A DNA stretch of 64,000 nt. Source: Atopsyche davidsoni (taxonomy: Eukaryota; Arthropoda; Insecta; Trichoptera; Hydrobiosidae). Below, piece by piece: positions 20,722 to 33,312 of the stretch; positions within the stretch are counted from its first letter, which is position 1, and each line of letters starts with the position of its first letter. The position numbers and the translations under genes are program-made. Below the pieces are notes generated by a model. It was given only the letters and a program-made list of their open reading frames with translations. It ran no database searches and was not told where the DNA came from. Where the stretch lies: contig JAILWY010000005.1 in NCBI GenBank assembly GCA_022113835.1, positions 3,242,501 to 3,306,500 of the forward strand, read 5' to 3'.

Positions 20722-22012
20722 CCGCATCCACTGAGAACGCTCCCGGCACAACCAGGGGCGTAGTTTAAATTATGTGAAATTAACAGATTCAGTCGTTTTT
20801 GGCGGCTTATGCAGAAAGTTTACTGATATTCTTGTCGGCGAAAAGACGTTCATGAGAATGAACGCTCTTTTAAACGAAAATTTAAACATTTTGAGTTCAT
20901 GCACTATTTTTCAGTTTTATTTATTGTATTCATTTCTTATTCTTAAAAACTTATTTTATTTTATTCTAATCGTGTTTTTTTATACAATATTTAAGTCTTT
21001 ATAAAATTATATACATTTCACGACTGAATTATGTCAAAAGTTTATAAAAATATCTCAAATATTGTATGGATAGATAAACTATCAATCAATATAAATTACT
21101 ATCAAAAAATGATATTCCATTAGTGACAAATGTATAATAAGTAAACAAACATAAAAAAGGTTTGACTTAAGTTTTAGTTTTAGAGTCCAGTTCTGGCGTT
21201 TTTGTTGTAGTACTAAGGCAAGATTCCAAGAAATATGCTACCATAGCAAATTCCTTAAATATGGCTCAATTACCGGAGTTTAAATATCGGAACTCAACTC
21301 AAGAAGACAAGTCACAAAATTCACGGAAATAAAAATACAAATTAGAAGCTGCGAGCGACCATACAAGCATACAGGCAATTAATATTTTGACATATGTAAA
21401 AATAAACAATTAAATCCTGAGAATTGCAGATTGTATAGAATTTGCATGAAATTTTAATTGCATTTGCAGTTTTGGCTTGTATGGACTCATTTTAATTATG
21501 TGATATCTATTTAAAAAAACTGTACTCTATTAATTTTGATTTCAAAACCACATCGTTACAGCGAAAGTTCACCCAGTTTATAATACATAAAAGGCGGAAA
21601 ACACAGTCTGTGGATAGAGTTTTCTGGGAAATAGATTAAAAGAGGCTATATAGTCGTGTTGGCGTGACATTTGAACCCGCGACCCGCGGTCCGCACAGGG
21701 CCCCGGGACTAGCAAACTCTCCCCCTGAACAAACTTCGAACAAAAGTACTGAGTAAATATTAAATTGGATTTTCATAAATAATGCGAAAACATGAAGACC
21801 ACATTTGCAGCAACGAGCCGAAATGCAACGCCGCGTTAATTAGTAATACCAACATTTGACTAATGACTGTTGTTTCATATTTAATAAATCCACGTTTTCT
21901 CCTAAATCGCTCATTGTGCATTTAGTATGCTTTTATGAAATCGATTCACATATGATACGATTTAATTATTTTTTTAAATTATAAGTGAAACATCGGTTCG
22001 CGGTATTAATGT
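20722..22012. other. AT-rich non-genic stretch
   Basis: No gene. It includes the tRNA-like fragment at 21661-21725, listed separately. The small frames (for example 20774-21004) are T-rich and show no motif. Confidence 0.55.
21661..21725 (-). mobile_element. tRNA-like fragment, reverse strand
   Basis: Reverse complement reads GTCGCGGGTTCAAATGTCAC, a good B-box core, preceded by GC-rich sequence CTAGTCCCGGGGCCCTGTGC. The stems do not close well, so it is taken as a SINE head or decayed tRNA and not a gene. Confidence 0.4.
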
Positions 22013-22020
22013 GTGTAAAT

Positions 22021-22483
22021 CACTTGTTCCCAAAGTGGTCGATATCGACCCCCAGGGGTAGATGACAGCGAAAAATTAAATTGGGGGTCCTAGAAATGTA
22101 AATGGGGTTCTACGGGAGTGGATCCCATTTAAGCACATCACCAAAATTTAGGCATTCCGAAAATGTCATAATTGAACATAGATTGAACCTATGTACTTAC
22201 ATAATAATGCTGTTAATCCTGCATTATGGACTATCGCAAGAGTGGTTTTGATAGCTTTTCTATCTTCATACCACATGAAAAAAGGTTTCAGTGCATTTGT
22301 CAACCTTCTTACAAATAAAAAGTAGTTATTCAATGTTTACATACCGACATAAAATATGGCGCACCTGTATATCAGATGTCAAAAATATGTTTGAAGATGA
22401 TGAATATGCAAAAAAATCAATATTACGGAAAACAGGGATATTCGACAAGGAATCAGCGGGATAAAATAGTTTGAGAGCCTATG
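22021..22483 (+). mobile_element. Second hAT MITE type, with perfect 8-bp TSD
   Basis: The 463-bp element starts CACTTGTTCCCAAAGTGG. Its other end, in reverse complement, gives CATAGGCTCTCAAACTAT; both share the hAT-type core CNCAAA(G/C)T. It is flanked by identical 8-bp duplications GTGTAAAT (22013-22020 and 22484-22491), which fit nTnnnnAn. The interior differs from the 1626 and 61748 copies, so this is another subfamily. No coding capacity is recognised. Confidence 0.8.
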
Positions 22484-22607
22484 GTGTAAATGAAATGATA
22501 TAAATTTTTATGAAAGTTTTGAAATTGCTTTTTGATAAAATTAGTGATCAGTTATATTTGCTTATTACTTTTGAAACTAGATCTTCACTCACTTTTTTGC
22601 GTTTCAG

Positions 22608-22791
22608 GTATTATAAACGATATCCACTGTCTTCCAGACGACGCGGACACGAGTGCTCTGGGTACTGGGACAAACACCTCGCAGTCGAGCAGGCAGTGAG
22701 ATATTGCAACCTCATACGGCAGGCAGTTTGTCGGATTGTGAAAATGCAATATCGCGTACTTGTCGGGAACTCGCAACCCATGCAGTCACAG
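22608..22791. other. Exon-like GC island, strand and frame unresolved
   Basis: A GC-rich patch in AT-rich DNA. On the forward strand it follows a good acceptor (TTTTTGCGTTTCAG ending 22607, with a second CTTCCAG ending 22637) and is followed by a possible donor at GAG|GTACAC (22791|22792). Two forward frames stay open across it, one containing SDCENAISRTCRELATHAV. On the reverse strand a good donor, AAAA|GTGAGTG near 22592, ends another open frame. No protein family is recognised in any of them. It may be a host exon, a GC-rich repeat or chance. Confidence 0.25.
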
Positions 22792-22938
22792 AGGTACACC
22801 ATGTCATATTGTCTTATTATTTTGAAAGGCTTTATCTGTATGTTAACATGCCGTATTACAGGCGGCACAGAAGTAGAAATATACCCACGTCCTCGTAGAG
22901 CTGTCACTTTAAAAGTTGATATCGTTTTGAAACTATAG

Positions 22939-23280
22939 TACAAGTGCAAATAGAAAATTAAGGAGTAACTAAAAAAAAAGAAAATTGAATATATCATGTT
23001 AAGCGCACACAAAGTTCAGTGATATATTATTTGCGTGGATACTACAAATAAATTATTTAGAAGCGTATATTTACGTCTTGGTAAGGTTTATATGTTTATT
23101 TATTCATATTTGAAATTTTGATTGCGTTCTTGCTTTAGATTCAAGCGAAACGAGGCTCACCTATACGATCCCCAGTGCCGACAGCAGTGGCTTTCTTGCG
23201 ACTTCCTAGCATTGTTTTATTAGCGGAAGTGCTCCAGGTGTATTTCCTTCCGTTGGCAAATTATGCGACACATCCTGCCG
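22939..23280. other. Short AT-rich non-genic stretch
   Basis: No gene is seen. Confidence 0.5.
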
Positions 23281-23288
23281 CGTGACGT

Positions 23289-23345
23289 ATGCGGGGGTGT
23301 CGGGGTGGGGGAGGTTATGGGGGAGGCTGTGGGGGTGGAGGCTAC
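23289..23345 (+). repeat. G-rich block, quadruplex-prone
   Basis: At least five G runs of four or five bases lie within about 50 bp (GCGGGGGTGTCGGGGTGGGG and onward). This satisfies the simple four-run G-quadruplex pattern on the forward strand. Confidence 0.8.
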
Positions 23346-23837
23346 ACCCCGCACTGTTTGCCGAATTGGTTTCATCTCGTGTTGAAATATCTTCGCGTAA
23401 TCATGCACCCGTATTGGAAATCTGAAAGATTCACGCTAGCAAGTGACAAAAAATTCCACACAAAATTAAAAAAAAAAAAAGTGATAAAACTATGCAAATT
23501 CCCTTTTAATTTTTTTTACTATTTGTGCAATATTTGTAACTACAGGCGCAATCGATTTTATATTTGATACGTCAGCTGTGCACGTATGAAAAATTTACAT
23601 CCCCTGCAGTTAAAGGGATTGTTTGAATCACGTGGTTATTTTAATTTTATCATGTGTAAAAAAGTCTCTGACGTATGATATTATACGGATAGTAAAAATT
23701 TTGCTACTTGTTATACTTGATCAATAAGATATTGTATATCACAATGAAAATAAGTAATGAGTTAATACGATTGATTTGAATATTGCAAGTAATTATTTTT
23801 GTTTTTTAAATACCACAATTTACAGGTGGAAATTAAA

Positions 23838-23985
23838 TGTATTATTGATTTTTGTTAAGACCGTCTCACAGGAAGTACGATTTTGCCTATACAGGTTTTA
23901 TTGATTAATTTTTTCAAATATTGAAAATTGATCAAAGAAACTCATCAATATCATCGTGATTTGTGTGGGATTTGAACCTATACCC
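23838..23985 (-). mobile_element. SINE, reverse strand, 5'-truncated
   Basis: In reverse complement it runs from the B box (GGTTCAAATCCCACACAAAT), through CACGATGATAT and TCAATTTTCAATATTTG, to CCTGTATAGGCAAAATCG and GTACTTCCTGTGAGACGGTC. It links the body seen at 20600 with the 3' part seen at 8632, so it is the best guide to the family layout. Confidence 0.8.
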
Positions 23986-26050
23986 CTAAGTTTATATTTA
24001 TATATATATTTTTTCTTCATTTTTTGCTATAGGTTAAGGTTTTCTAGGTGGTTTCAGGGCCGTGTTCTCTCGGGGATAGACCAGGGAGTCAACTGTAACT
24101 TGCTACCTGGGAACTTTAATGCATCTTGCTGCGGAGCTTATTGTGGATGCTTCTTCTGCCGGCGTCGCGTTGCATAAATTGTTGGCTCGTGTCAGCTGAT
24201 ACGTTCTGCGAGGGAAGCAATTTCGTTTGGCTTGCTTTTGTTCTTGCGATTGTCTTCATGTGCTCCTGTGTGGCAAGAAAATGTGCTCCTTATAATGGGA
24301 ATACAATAATTTCTAACTTGCAGCAGATATGCACAAAAGTAATAATGCATATTTCTATATAACAATGCACAAAAATAAATAGTAATAACAATACGTTTTC
24401 TGACTGCTTGGAGCAATAGTGAGTCAAATAAGCAGCAGCAATATACTATTGTGTTGGTTAGATTTTTATAAATTCTCTTTAGCAGCTAAATCACATGTTT
24501 AGCATAACAATTATGAATAAACAAATGGGTAAAATAGTAAGAACCTCTCCTATCAACATTTTGAACAAAAAAATTATCACAAAAATATAAAAGCTGTTTC
24601 AAAATAATTTTTGAGGTTGCTTATAAAAATTATGTACGGAATCATTTGAGAAATTGATCGGTTTAATATAAAAATAAAAATTTAAACACAAATTCCAAAA
24701 AAAAAACAACAGATTTGAATTAGAATCAACAGTACTAACCTTTATAAAATCATAAGTATGTACTAAATATAAAATTATTTTAAAAGAAATAAATTTTGTC
24801 GTATTGACAAAATTTAATAAAGAAAAATTTGATTCGCTGTTGTAACTGATACTTTTACGTCAATTATTATTTTTTCTTAGAATAATCAAAATTTACGACC
24901 GTGTCAAAATTTAGGATGTATAAAAATATATTTAATGGTGTGTGTCTTGAACATTTTAAAACACGACATTTATTACCCAATTTTCTTTTAAAAAACTAAA
25001 ACACGTGTCTTATAATTAAAATCCTACGCGTTTCTTTTCCCGAGTATCGTATGTCCGCAGTAAAAATACTATAACCGTGAAGGTAGTTATTTATCTGGGA
25101 GCGAGGGTTAGAGATTTTTACGGTTTTCCGTGTTTTACCAAATTTATATGTTTACTCTGGAAATTTCAAAAGTTTGAAAGCTTTTGCCACTGGCCATAAA
25201 CTTTTAAATTAAGCATAAATAACTATACTTAAAGCCATACATTTTTCGCCCCAATGAAAAGATTCAAATCAATATAAATCGTCATTTTGAGAATGTAATG
25301 CGATTTTTGATAAAAATATTTTCGTTTGAAAAGTTCAAAGTGTTTTTAAACGCTTTTTATAAAAAATCTTACTTGTTATCGATTGAAAGTAAGTATATAA
25401 ATTTTTAGTTTATTAGTGTTAAAATCGATCGTATTTAGTTCAAATTTAGTTAAAATATGATTTTAAGTTCCAATTGATAGTATAGAATTTGAATTTGATG
25501 ATTTGGGAGTGTTTTTTTATTTTAATGTATATTTGTCTTTATATATATTTAGGATTAAATAAACAATATTTTGACTCCTATCAAATGCGAAACTAGCTTC
25601 ATATCAATTTTGTATCTCACATTAATTTTTGCAAATATATATGATGAGGGATATTATTTTTCTTAAAATGTTTATTATAAACCTCATTTATTATAAAAAA
25701 AAATGGTACAATACTACATTATCTATGGCTTTGTCAATTCTCGAATTCCGTCAAAGGTTCTTATTTTTAGTAAACTCAGTTCTATTAAGTATATTTGTAT
25801 ATATATGGTGTCCAAAATAGGTTATTTAACTGAAATATTAAAAAAATATGTATGTAGAGAAAATTAATTTCATTAACGCTGTTATTTGATTATTTTCATT
25901 TAAAGTGAGTCCGCCTCTACTTCAACAGTAAGTATAAAAATTCTAATTTCGCTTTCTGATAGACCAGAAATTCACTCGCCCGGATATCTGACCGTGCAAA
26001 TTAAATAACCATTTCGCATTTTTTTATTTATTTTTACGATGTATAATAAA
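23986..26050. other. AT-rich non-genic stretch
   Basis: A weakly exon-like segment lies at 24026-24180, after TTTTTGCTATAG; it has an open cysteine-rich frame ending CRRRVA at a stop, but nothing recognisable. Beyond it the sequence is AT-rich with no gene signal. Confidence 0.5.
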
Positions 26051-26054
26051 AGTA

Positions 26055-26275
26055 GCGCAAATAAACCTGTAGGTCGTGAGGATCTACCCCTGCAGTATTC
26101 ACCATTCGCCACCCTGAGCAGAGTCGCTCTCGGGCCCCGACGACGCCCTCATTAGGCGAGCGGCAGAGCGGGCCTGCTGATTGGTAACGTGTTGTCCGAC
26201 ACTCCGCGAGCTTGTTTATGGTCGGCCGGATCAAGTGGCGGCCTTAAAATTCGAAGAGCCCACAGGGACGGACTA
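26055..26275. promoter_or_regulatory. GC-rich CpG-containing island
   Basis: A sharp GC-rich patch containing CTCGGGCCCCGACGACGCCC and CTGATTGG (a reversed CCAAT box). A 66-codon frame on the reverse strand is open but has no recognisable motif. It could be a promoter or first exon of an unseen gene; no TATA box is evident. Confidence 0.2.
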
Positions 26276-26430
26276 CGGCTATAATTATAATATTTCAAAC
26301 TATAATTTCTTTTAAATAACTTTCACACAATTTCGCTCGGTTGCTATTAAAAAGACACGAAAAAAATAGACATAACTTCCAAACACATTTCAAATGATGG
26401 TTTTTAAAATTTTAAAAGACATTAATTTCT

Positions 26431-26626
26431 AATATTTTTGAGTAAAATACTTGAGTAATTTTCCAAATGTTCGTTTTTATTTGTGACCGGTTTCGCCAAC
26501 CTTTCACGTTGGCATTAGCAAACAGAGTGAACTGTTTGATAATGCCAACGTGAAAGGTTGGCTACACCGGTCACAAATAAAAACGAACATGTGGAAAATC
26601 ACTCAAGTATTTTACTCAAAAATATT
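26431..26626. repeat. 196-bp near-perfect palindrome (foldback element)
   Basis: Two arms of 95 bp (26431-26525 and 26532-26626) pair with about five mismatches and no indels around a 6-base loop, AGTGAA, at 26526-26531. The arms carry ATTTGTGACCGGT and CCAACCTTTCACGTTGGCAT. It does not resemble the hAT or Tc1 ends in this window. It may be a foldback MITE; if transcribed it would fold into a long double-stranded hairpin RNA. Confidence 0.92.
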
Positions 26627-29600
26627 TAAATGGAATACCACCAAGTACTCTCAGTCAAAAATATTGAATTACATTTATTTCTAAGAAAAAAAAAATTATT
26701 TAAAAAAAATATTTTTTCTAATAATCACACCAAACGCCGAAGCAATCGTTCCTACTTTTTAATATTCGCACATTTTGAATTTTTTTATATTTATATATTT
26801 ACGTTCTTGAACGAAAGTTTTTTTATAAATTATTTTTTTTATAACGCTGACATGTTCAAACACCAAAATCACAATATGATTAAATATGTGAATAAAATAT
26901 AATGTCAATAGAAATAATTACAAAATACGTTATTTTTTTGATATAAGTATTTAGGTTTAGTTTTCAATATAAGTATTTTTGCGCCGCCTCTGTGCGCGCT
27001 CACAACCACACACAAGAATGGTAATATTTACGATGGAAAGATGGCTTTTATACGGAAGCATTCTGACTTCGTTACGTGCGACGATTATTTCGAAATTCTT
27101 CTTAATAGTCCTAGCGACCTTCCAGCCCCAAAGCCTTTGATTTACATTTTCCAATTAACTATCGCCTGCAAGTGTGTGGCTGACTTTATTTATGGCTATT
27201 TTCGGTCCTAAACGCCCCGCGTTGTTTTGTAGCTGCCCCTGAACAAAAACTCCAAATTGAAACCAAAAGGGGAAGAGGTAGACCGGGGCTTGAAAAACAT
27301 TGACGTTAACAGGTATTTTAATGATGTTTGAATAATTAAGAGTGATTTTTTTATGTGTTCTATTTTTTAGAATCAGTGCTCGGTAGCGACTCGATATAAA
27401 ATCAGAAGCTATCTATTTTGTATTCAAAATATTATGTAAAGATTTTGATTAACAATCATCTCGAGACTCGTGCGTTATAAAAGCAAAGGTCCTTTTGAAT
27501 ATATTAGTTTTTTGTTTATTTTTCTAAGATAGTAATTACAAAGCTACTGTTTGTTTACATTATGTGTATATTGGTTTGGTTCATCATAATTATTACACTT
27601 GTTTCAAATGGTTAATTCATGCCTTTATCCATAATTCATTAGAAAATAAATACATCAAAATTATTTTGGTTTCTAGAGTTAATCCAAAGGTTTATTCGAT
27701 GAATTCGATGAACTTATTTATGACGTATTTAAACATTCGTTTTATCCTATTACTATTTATAAAACATGTACCATTTCTTAGATTACAAAAATATCGTATT
27801 CTATGTAGCTAATACCAATAATGTATATAATATTTCTATTGGCTGATTATGTTTATTATTAACACCTATCTTGATATAAACAAGTTATTAATATTTTTTA
27901 TTAAATACCAGAAAATTATAAATATAAGTGAAAACTTAAAATATAATTAAGTCAACTATTTTTATCAAGAAGATTATAATATAATAAATTTTTACAATTA
28001 TTTTCCATGTTCTTCTCTATAATGTAATATAATTGTGCTTAAATCACATTTGAGATTCGATAAAATATTTTTTTATTGAAAAAGGGTTATTGGCTATATA
28101 ATTGAGATGATAATCATAATATTTTTTTTATATTGTATCTAGACATATAAATATTTATATTCGAGGGTGAGAAGTAAATAATTCAATAGAATATAGTAAA
28201 TAATTGTAATATTATGCGTATTTAATTAAATAATCTTTAAAATATTTTTCGTTATCCTAACAACGAAAAATCATTAAAATATCTCTCTATTTAATTTAAA
28301 ATAAACGAAAAACGAGTTATGACCCATTCAAAATTATTTCATTTCAAATAAGTCCATAACAAAATTTTCAGAGCCTTCCACAAAACTTGAAGGCACTCCA
28401 TTAAATCAGTACAGCGAAAGCCTTCACAAATCAAGATCAAATCCAACAACCGATTTACCGAAATGTCGTCCTCCCTTATACTTTCTTCCTTTAGGGGTGG
28501 ATTCTGCCACAACTTAGTCAATAACATTTTACCTCGGGGGTAATAGGAAGAGGCCTAAGCATTTCTCAAACAAAAGGTTAATTCCAATTTATTTATACCG
28601 GCACTCCGCTGTCCCATGTACCATAAAGTTTAATTTCATTATGATTAGCGCAGTTATTCTACAAATTAATATAAATATATATTATAGCAACATTAAGGCC
28701 ATTAAAAATATATGAAAAACCTTATTTTAGATTTTGAAATTAATTTGGACATACTTTTATTTACAAAACCCGAAGACTGGATCACGTTCCTTATTTTATT
28801 GAAATATTTCAATTTAGTAACTTGATACAATATTTTTTTAGTAAATATGATTTTATAGAATTTTATATAACGGTTTCAATTATGACTGAATCAAGATGTA
28901 ATGACCTTAAAAAAAAACATAAATTTAACGATTTGCTTATTTAATTTTTGTGATTCTTAATATATGTTTATTTTTACAAAATGCCCGTTTTGTATTCTAT
29001 TAAGACATTAATGAATAAAATGTATTAATTCTCTGATGTTTATTAATTCGAAGAAATTTACTATCAGTGAACTTCACGTTAATTTTGTTCATTTAATACA
29101 AATTATTTTATCATGTTTTCAGGAATGATTCTCAGCAAACTTTCTATTCTATTTCCATGTCACCTGTAATTGACTTAGAGCCCAGAACTTCCATTTATAT
29201 TCTCTTAAATTGTAAATCTATCCAGATGTTTATTTGTTGGTATATAACAACGTTCAGATGTCAAACCGACAAGGCTTAATTATCCTTACCAAATCTACAA
29301 AACTTAACAGTAGCTTTCTTTCAAAACCAATTCGTCAAAAGTTCATTTATTTTATCGCAATCTGGTAAAGGCAATTAAATACATTCTGCATTTTAATTAT
29401 GTGATTTTTATTTCATTTCTAATGATCAACGATTCTCTTTATATACTAGTGTTTTTTTGTGTTATAATTTTATTTTTAGTTGTTTGTATTACAAAATGAA
29501 ATTAAAAGTGCTTTTGACTGGAAAACCAATCAATCCTGAAACTAATAAAATTACCCTATAACGTTATTTTACGATATCCGACTTGATTATTTTTGCTGTA

Positions 29601-30954
29601 AAATTAGCAACGTAATTTTATTAGTATATTTTTAATGGCTATTGCATTACAGGGAGATTCACTTCAATTAAATATATATGACCCAAGCCTCAATCGAATG
29701 GTCTGTTTACCTGCTGAGGCGAAAAAAATCGTTTAATTCTCATCCAATCAACTGTTGGATATAAAGCCTTTTCTTTATCTTTAGGTTTAGTAAATACTCG
29801 TAGGAACCAATACCCACGTGTACCTTACGAATCGAAAGCCATAGAAAACATTAAAGTACAAATATAATTTTAATTTTTTTCAGCGACAAACTACAAATTA
29901 ATATTCCTTTTATTACTCCCAACTTTATTTTAATTTATTGAATCCTTTTTATTTTATATTTATTCACAATATGTTATTTATTTGGTAGCACCTTTAATAT
30001 GACCATAAGTAAAGTCAAATAAATTTAATAGTATCGTGTATAATTTGGTCAAGGTATCTAATATACAAGCCGGTCTTTAGCAGGCTGAGTGAGAATATAT
30101 TTTTAATCGGTCATGGAGATCGGTATGAGTTTTTAAATAGATTTTATTTACATGATACATGAATTTATTACCTTTTTGAAAAAATCTAACAACACTATAT
30201 ATATCCATGGTTGGGTACTTGAATAACGCGTCGGCGTGACCACCTCAGTAAATTTTCATTAAAAAAAGAAGGTCAATAGAAGGGCGATTCTAAGAAAAAT
30301 CTATAGCATCTATGTTTTTATCTGGTTTTTCACAGTAGCTGCTATTTTGAATAGCCACAAAAAAAGAAAAAATAATAATTACTTAACAAGTATTTTTTAT
30401 AACTCATACAAATAACTGCGAGCACGTTTTATGTGAATTAGAAAAAAATAACAATAATAACATATTTTTTAAATGTTTTTTTAAATAAAACCAACCTATT
30501 AAGTTTATTTACATATTAAGAAAAAAACATCTTAGTATCGTTGCTTCAAATATAGCAGTTTGTCTTTTTTTAGCCCACTACTACCAATGACTACTGTTTG
30601 ATATCTTTTGCGACTGAATTTCACCATTCATAACATAACATATTACCTAAGAACTTTATGTTACGTTAAATTATTTATTTATTGTAGCACGTGTTATTCT
30701 AGGCAAATAAATACCAATCAGAAATAAAATATGACTGTAAATCGATAAATAAGTAAAAATACACGACAAGCCGACAACGACAATGAAAGTTATCACATTA
30801 AATATGAATGAAATCAATTTTAACACGTGTTGCATAGAAAAATTACACTATTGTATTTGACAAATTTTGTGCTATTTAAAATGTTAATAATATATTCACA
30901 TTTGTCTTTTTTTCATCTTTTCACTAAGTAAGAATCAAATATTTATAATTTTTG
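26627..30954. other. AT-rich non-genic stretch
   Basis: No gene is recognised in about 4.3 kb. The segment at 26960-27280 is somewhat richer in GC with a 65-codon reverse frame lacking any motif. The rest consists of AT-rich sequence with short chance frames. Confidence 0.6.
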
Positions 30955-31105
30955 TAAAAACAGAACATCACGGTTCGTGCGTAATTTTTACATATACAAG
31001 TTTTCTTTGTATTAATAGGACTAAGAACATTTTTTCATACATTGATTCAATAAAACTCTCAGAAAAATATCATCCCACATCCCTAAGCGTATGATGATCT
31101 TTTTC
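30955..31105 (-). mobile_element. SINE, reverse strand, degenerate
   Basis: In reverse complement it contains GGGATGTGGGATGATATTTT and TCTGAGAGTTTTATTGAATC, matching the body at 63245-63281, and then a diverged equivalent (AACTTGTATATGTAAAAATT) of the 3' part seen at 8632 and 23838. The CACAAATCAC link is deleted. Confidence 0.6.
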
Positions 31106-31379
31106 TGCATTCTGATTATGATCAACTTAATTCAATCTTTATTTTTTTTAATATAATTTTTCGTTGTAGTATAATTATTCAGATAATAATAGCTCAACGT
31201 ATTTTGATAGAACAGTAAATACAGCATCTTATTTATTTTCACTGTCCTTGAAGCGTATAGCCCGTATATCAGTTTTTCTGATAGTTACGATGAAATATAT
31301 AAAATCGCTGAATTTTAGCTCTGATGAAATGAATAATTTGATAGATAATGTATTTAACCCTTTCGCGGCCAAGTGGTTT

Positions 31380-31640
31380 GTTCGGAGTGCGGCTGCATGT
31401 ATCAACCCGTTCGCACCCAACACGCGAGGTGTCCTGGCTCGTGACGTCAGCCGATGCTATCTCCCTCTAAGGAGTACCTGTCGCTGATTGGTTCATGCTT
31501 TATAAGTCCCCGCCGGCTCAGGTGAGCTGCGACGGACGTAATTAAAAATAAAAGTTATTATTCAATTAAACGCGAGGCGGAGAGGTAAATCAGGAGCCGA
31601 GTGCTGGTCCTTGTCGTAAGTGGCGTGCGGCGGATTTATT
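31380..31640 (+). promoter_or_regulatory. Promoter-like island with CRE, CCAAT and TATA-like elements
   Basis: In a GC-rich patch the sequence shows a perfect CRE palindrome TGACGTCA (31442-31449), a reversed CCAAT box ATTGG (31487-31491) and TTTATAAG (31499-31506) in the right order for a forward promoter with a start near 31530. Downstream are possible donors (GAG|GTAAAT near 31584). No coding exon follows clearly, so the transcript, if any, is unknown. Confidence 0.35.
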
Positions 31641-33180
31641 GAACGGCATAGCATAATACGAAGGGCTGCGATGGCAAATCAAACAATGGGAATATTTTTT
31701 TTTTGTATATACCCTTTTATTTTATAGAGTGACACGGTAATCTTTATATTGAAAAATCTAACTTGTTCTATTATGCTTTTAATGTAACATAGTTATTTTT
31801 ATATTTAGAGTTTTTACTCAAAATTTAATAAAATACAATTTGAAAATTTATTGTTCTTATACTTAAAAAAGATGTCGTCTTAAATTACTCATATAAACCG
31901 TTAAGTATAAAAATTAGTATTTTATGTGAAAATAAGTCGATTTTTATAAATATACATATATATTTGAATAATAAGAGTTAAAATTTATAGCAAAAAAAAT
32001 ATGAAACCTATTTTTACAACGGTAAATTTTTAATTGTCGGAACTTTTTAGTTCTGATAAATAAATCCATTGTTTTTTTAAATTTTGTATTAAACCGATGC
32101 AAATAACTAAAAGCACCATAAACATTTATTTTAGTATCGTAAATACCCTTTTAAAATTTTAATTGATTGAAATAATTTCTATCGGAATTAATTAAAGTAA
32201 GAGTCTTCTTTTGTGTAGTAGCGCGTTATTGTTAATAATAGGGATTAAAAACGAAAACAATCACCATGATATTCCCCTAAATAAATCCACCATACAATGT
32301 GGCAAGAAATACAGGCGGAGTGTTTAAATAAAGCTGGCTTCACACGTTGGGCCATGCACATAAATTCTCCCCACAGCGTCCACCATCCACTCATTGTCAC
32401 TGCTACTAGTGATGGTACAAAAAAAAAAGGAGCAGAAGCAGTTAAACCAACTGTTGCATCCCTTAAGCAACGCCACGAAGCTGTTTCTTTAAAATATCAA
32501 TGTATTGTTAGCTTTTATGTATATTTAATCAATTTTGGATTATTGTGTTGTATTCACATTTTAATCAACCTACAATAAAATATATCTTTGGTCACACAGG
32601 TAGTGTTTTTATCTACACCTTATGTGGTATCTTAATCACTAGTAAATATTTTATAATTATCCTTTTTGTTTGGAACCGTTAAAACAGGTTAAGAAAAATT
32701 TTGTTCAAAAATTAACTGCTACAAATGAGCGGATAATAGGCGGATTAGCAGGTCAATTTTCATAAACAATGAAATTGATAAACGTTTTATCAGAAAAAAA
32801 GTTTTATATAAATTTCAGTTAAAAGTAACTGGTATTTAAGTAAAACACAATGAAAGTAGGAGTTTAACAGACGCTCTTTATAAATTGTATCATCGATACA
32901 CAATTAGTAGTTTTAATTCAAAAGCACTGTTTCTTTTTAGCACAAACCATAAACGATGTTACAGCTTTTGTTTAACTAACTTAGATCAGGTTAGATAGTG
33001 TTTTTTTTTATTATGCTTATCGTGTACAAGGGGGAAGGTTAGGCAAGATGTATTTTGTATTTGAGAATTTTTATCGAATGAGAGATTCGTCTCTAAACTA
33101 GCAGTTTTTGTAAGTTAAGTTAGACTTATTTTCCAATTGAGTATTTTGACGAATCAGACACAAAATAGCAGTTGTGGTTT
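31641..33180. other. AT-rich non-genic stretch
   Basis: No recognised gene. A 93-codon frame at 32297-32578 starts with moderately balanced composition but turns into T-rich sequence and has no known motif. Confidence 0.55.
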
Positions 33181-33312
33181 CGAAGCGATCATCCCTATTG
33201 CTCGTCCATGGAGGATGCGGCGGCCATCGCCGGGTCCGACCCTAAACGATTTTGGATAAAATGATAACGAATTGAAGAGAAGTTAATTGGTAGAAAGACT
33301 CCAGAGCCTGAG
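33181..33312 (+). repeat. Dispersed GC-rich repeat, copy 1
   Basis: Contains GCGGCGGCCATCGCCGGGTC and later GAAGAGAAGTTAATTGGTAG. A related arrangement is at 35216-35305 (GTGGCGGCCATCTCGGGTTC, then GAAGGAGTTAATTGTTAG). The alignment is patchy, so a common origin is likely but not certain. Confidence 0.4.

Noticed and set aside
23289..23567. Gly-rich 92-codon frame as a glycine-rich protein
   Set aside because: The Gly codons come from the G-rich block; the rest is AT-driven and no signal peptide or repeat unit follows.
26630..26902. 90-codon forward frame after the palindrome
   Set aside because: Phe/Lys/Ile-rich composition reflects AT bias only.
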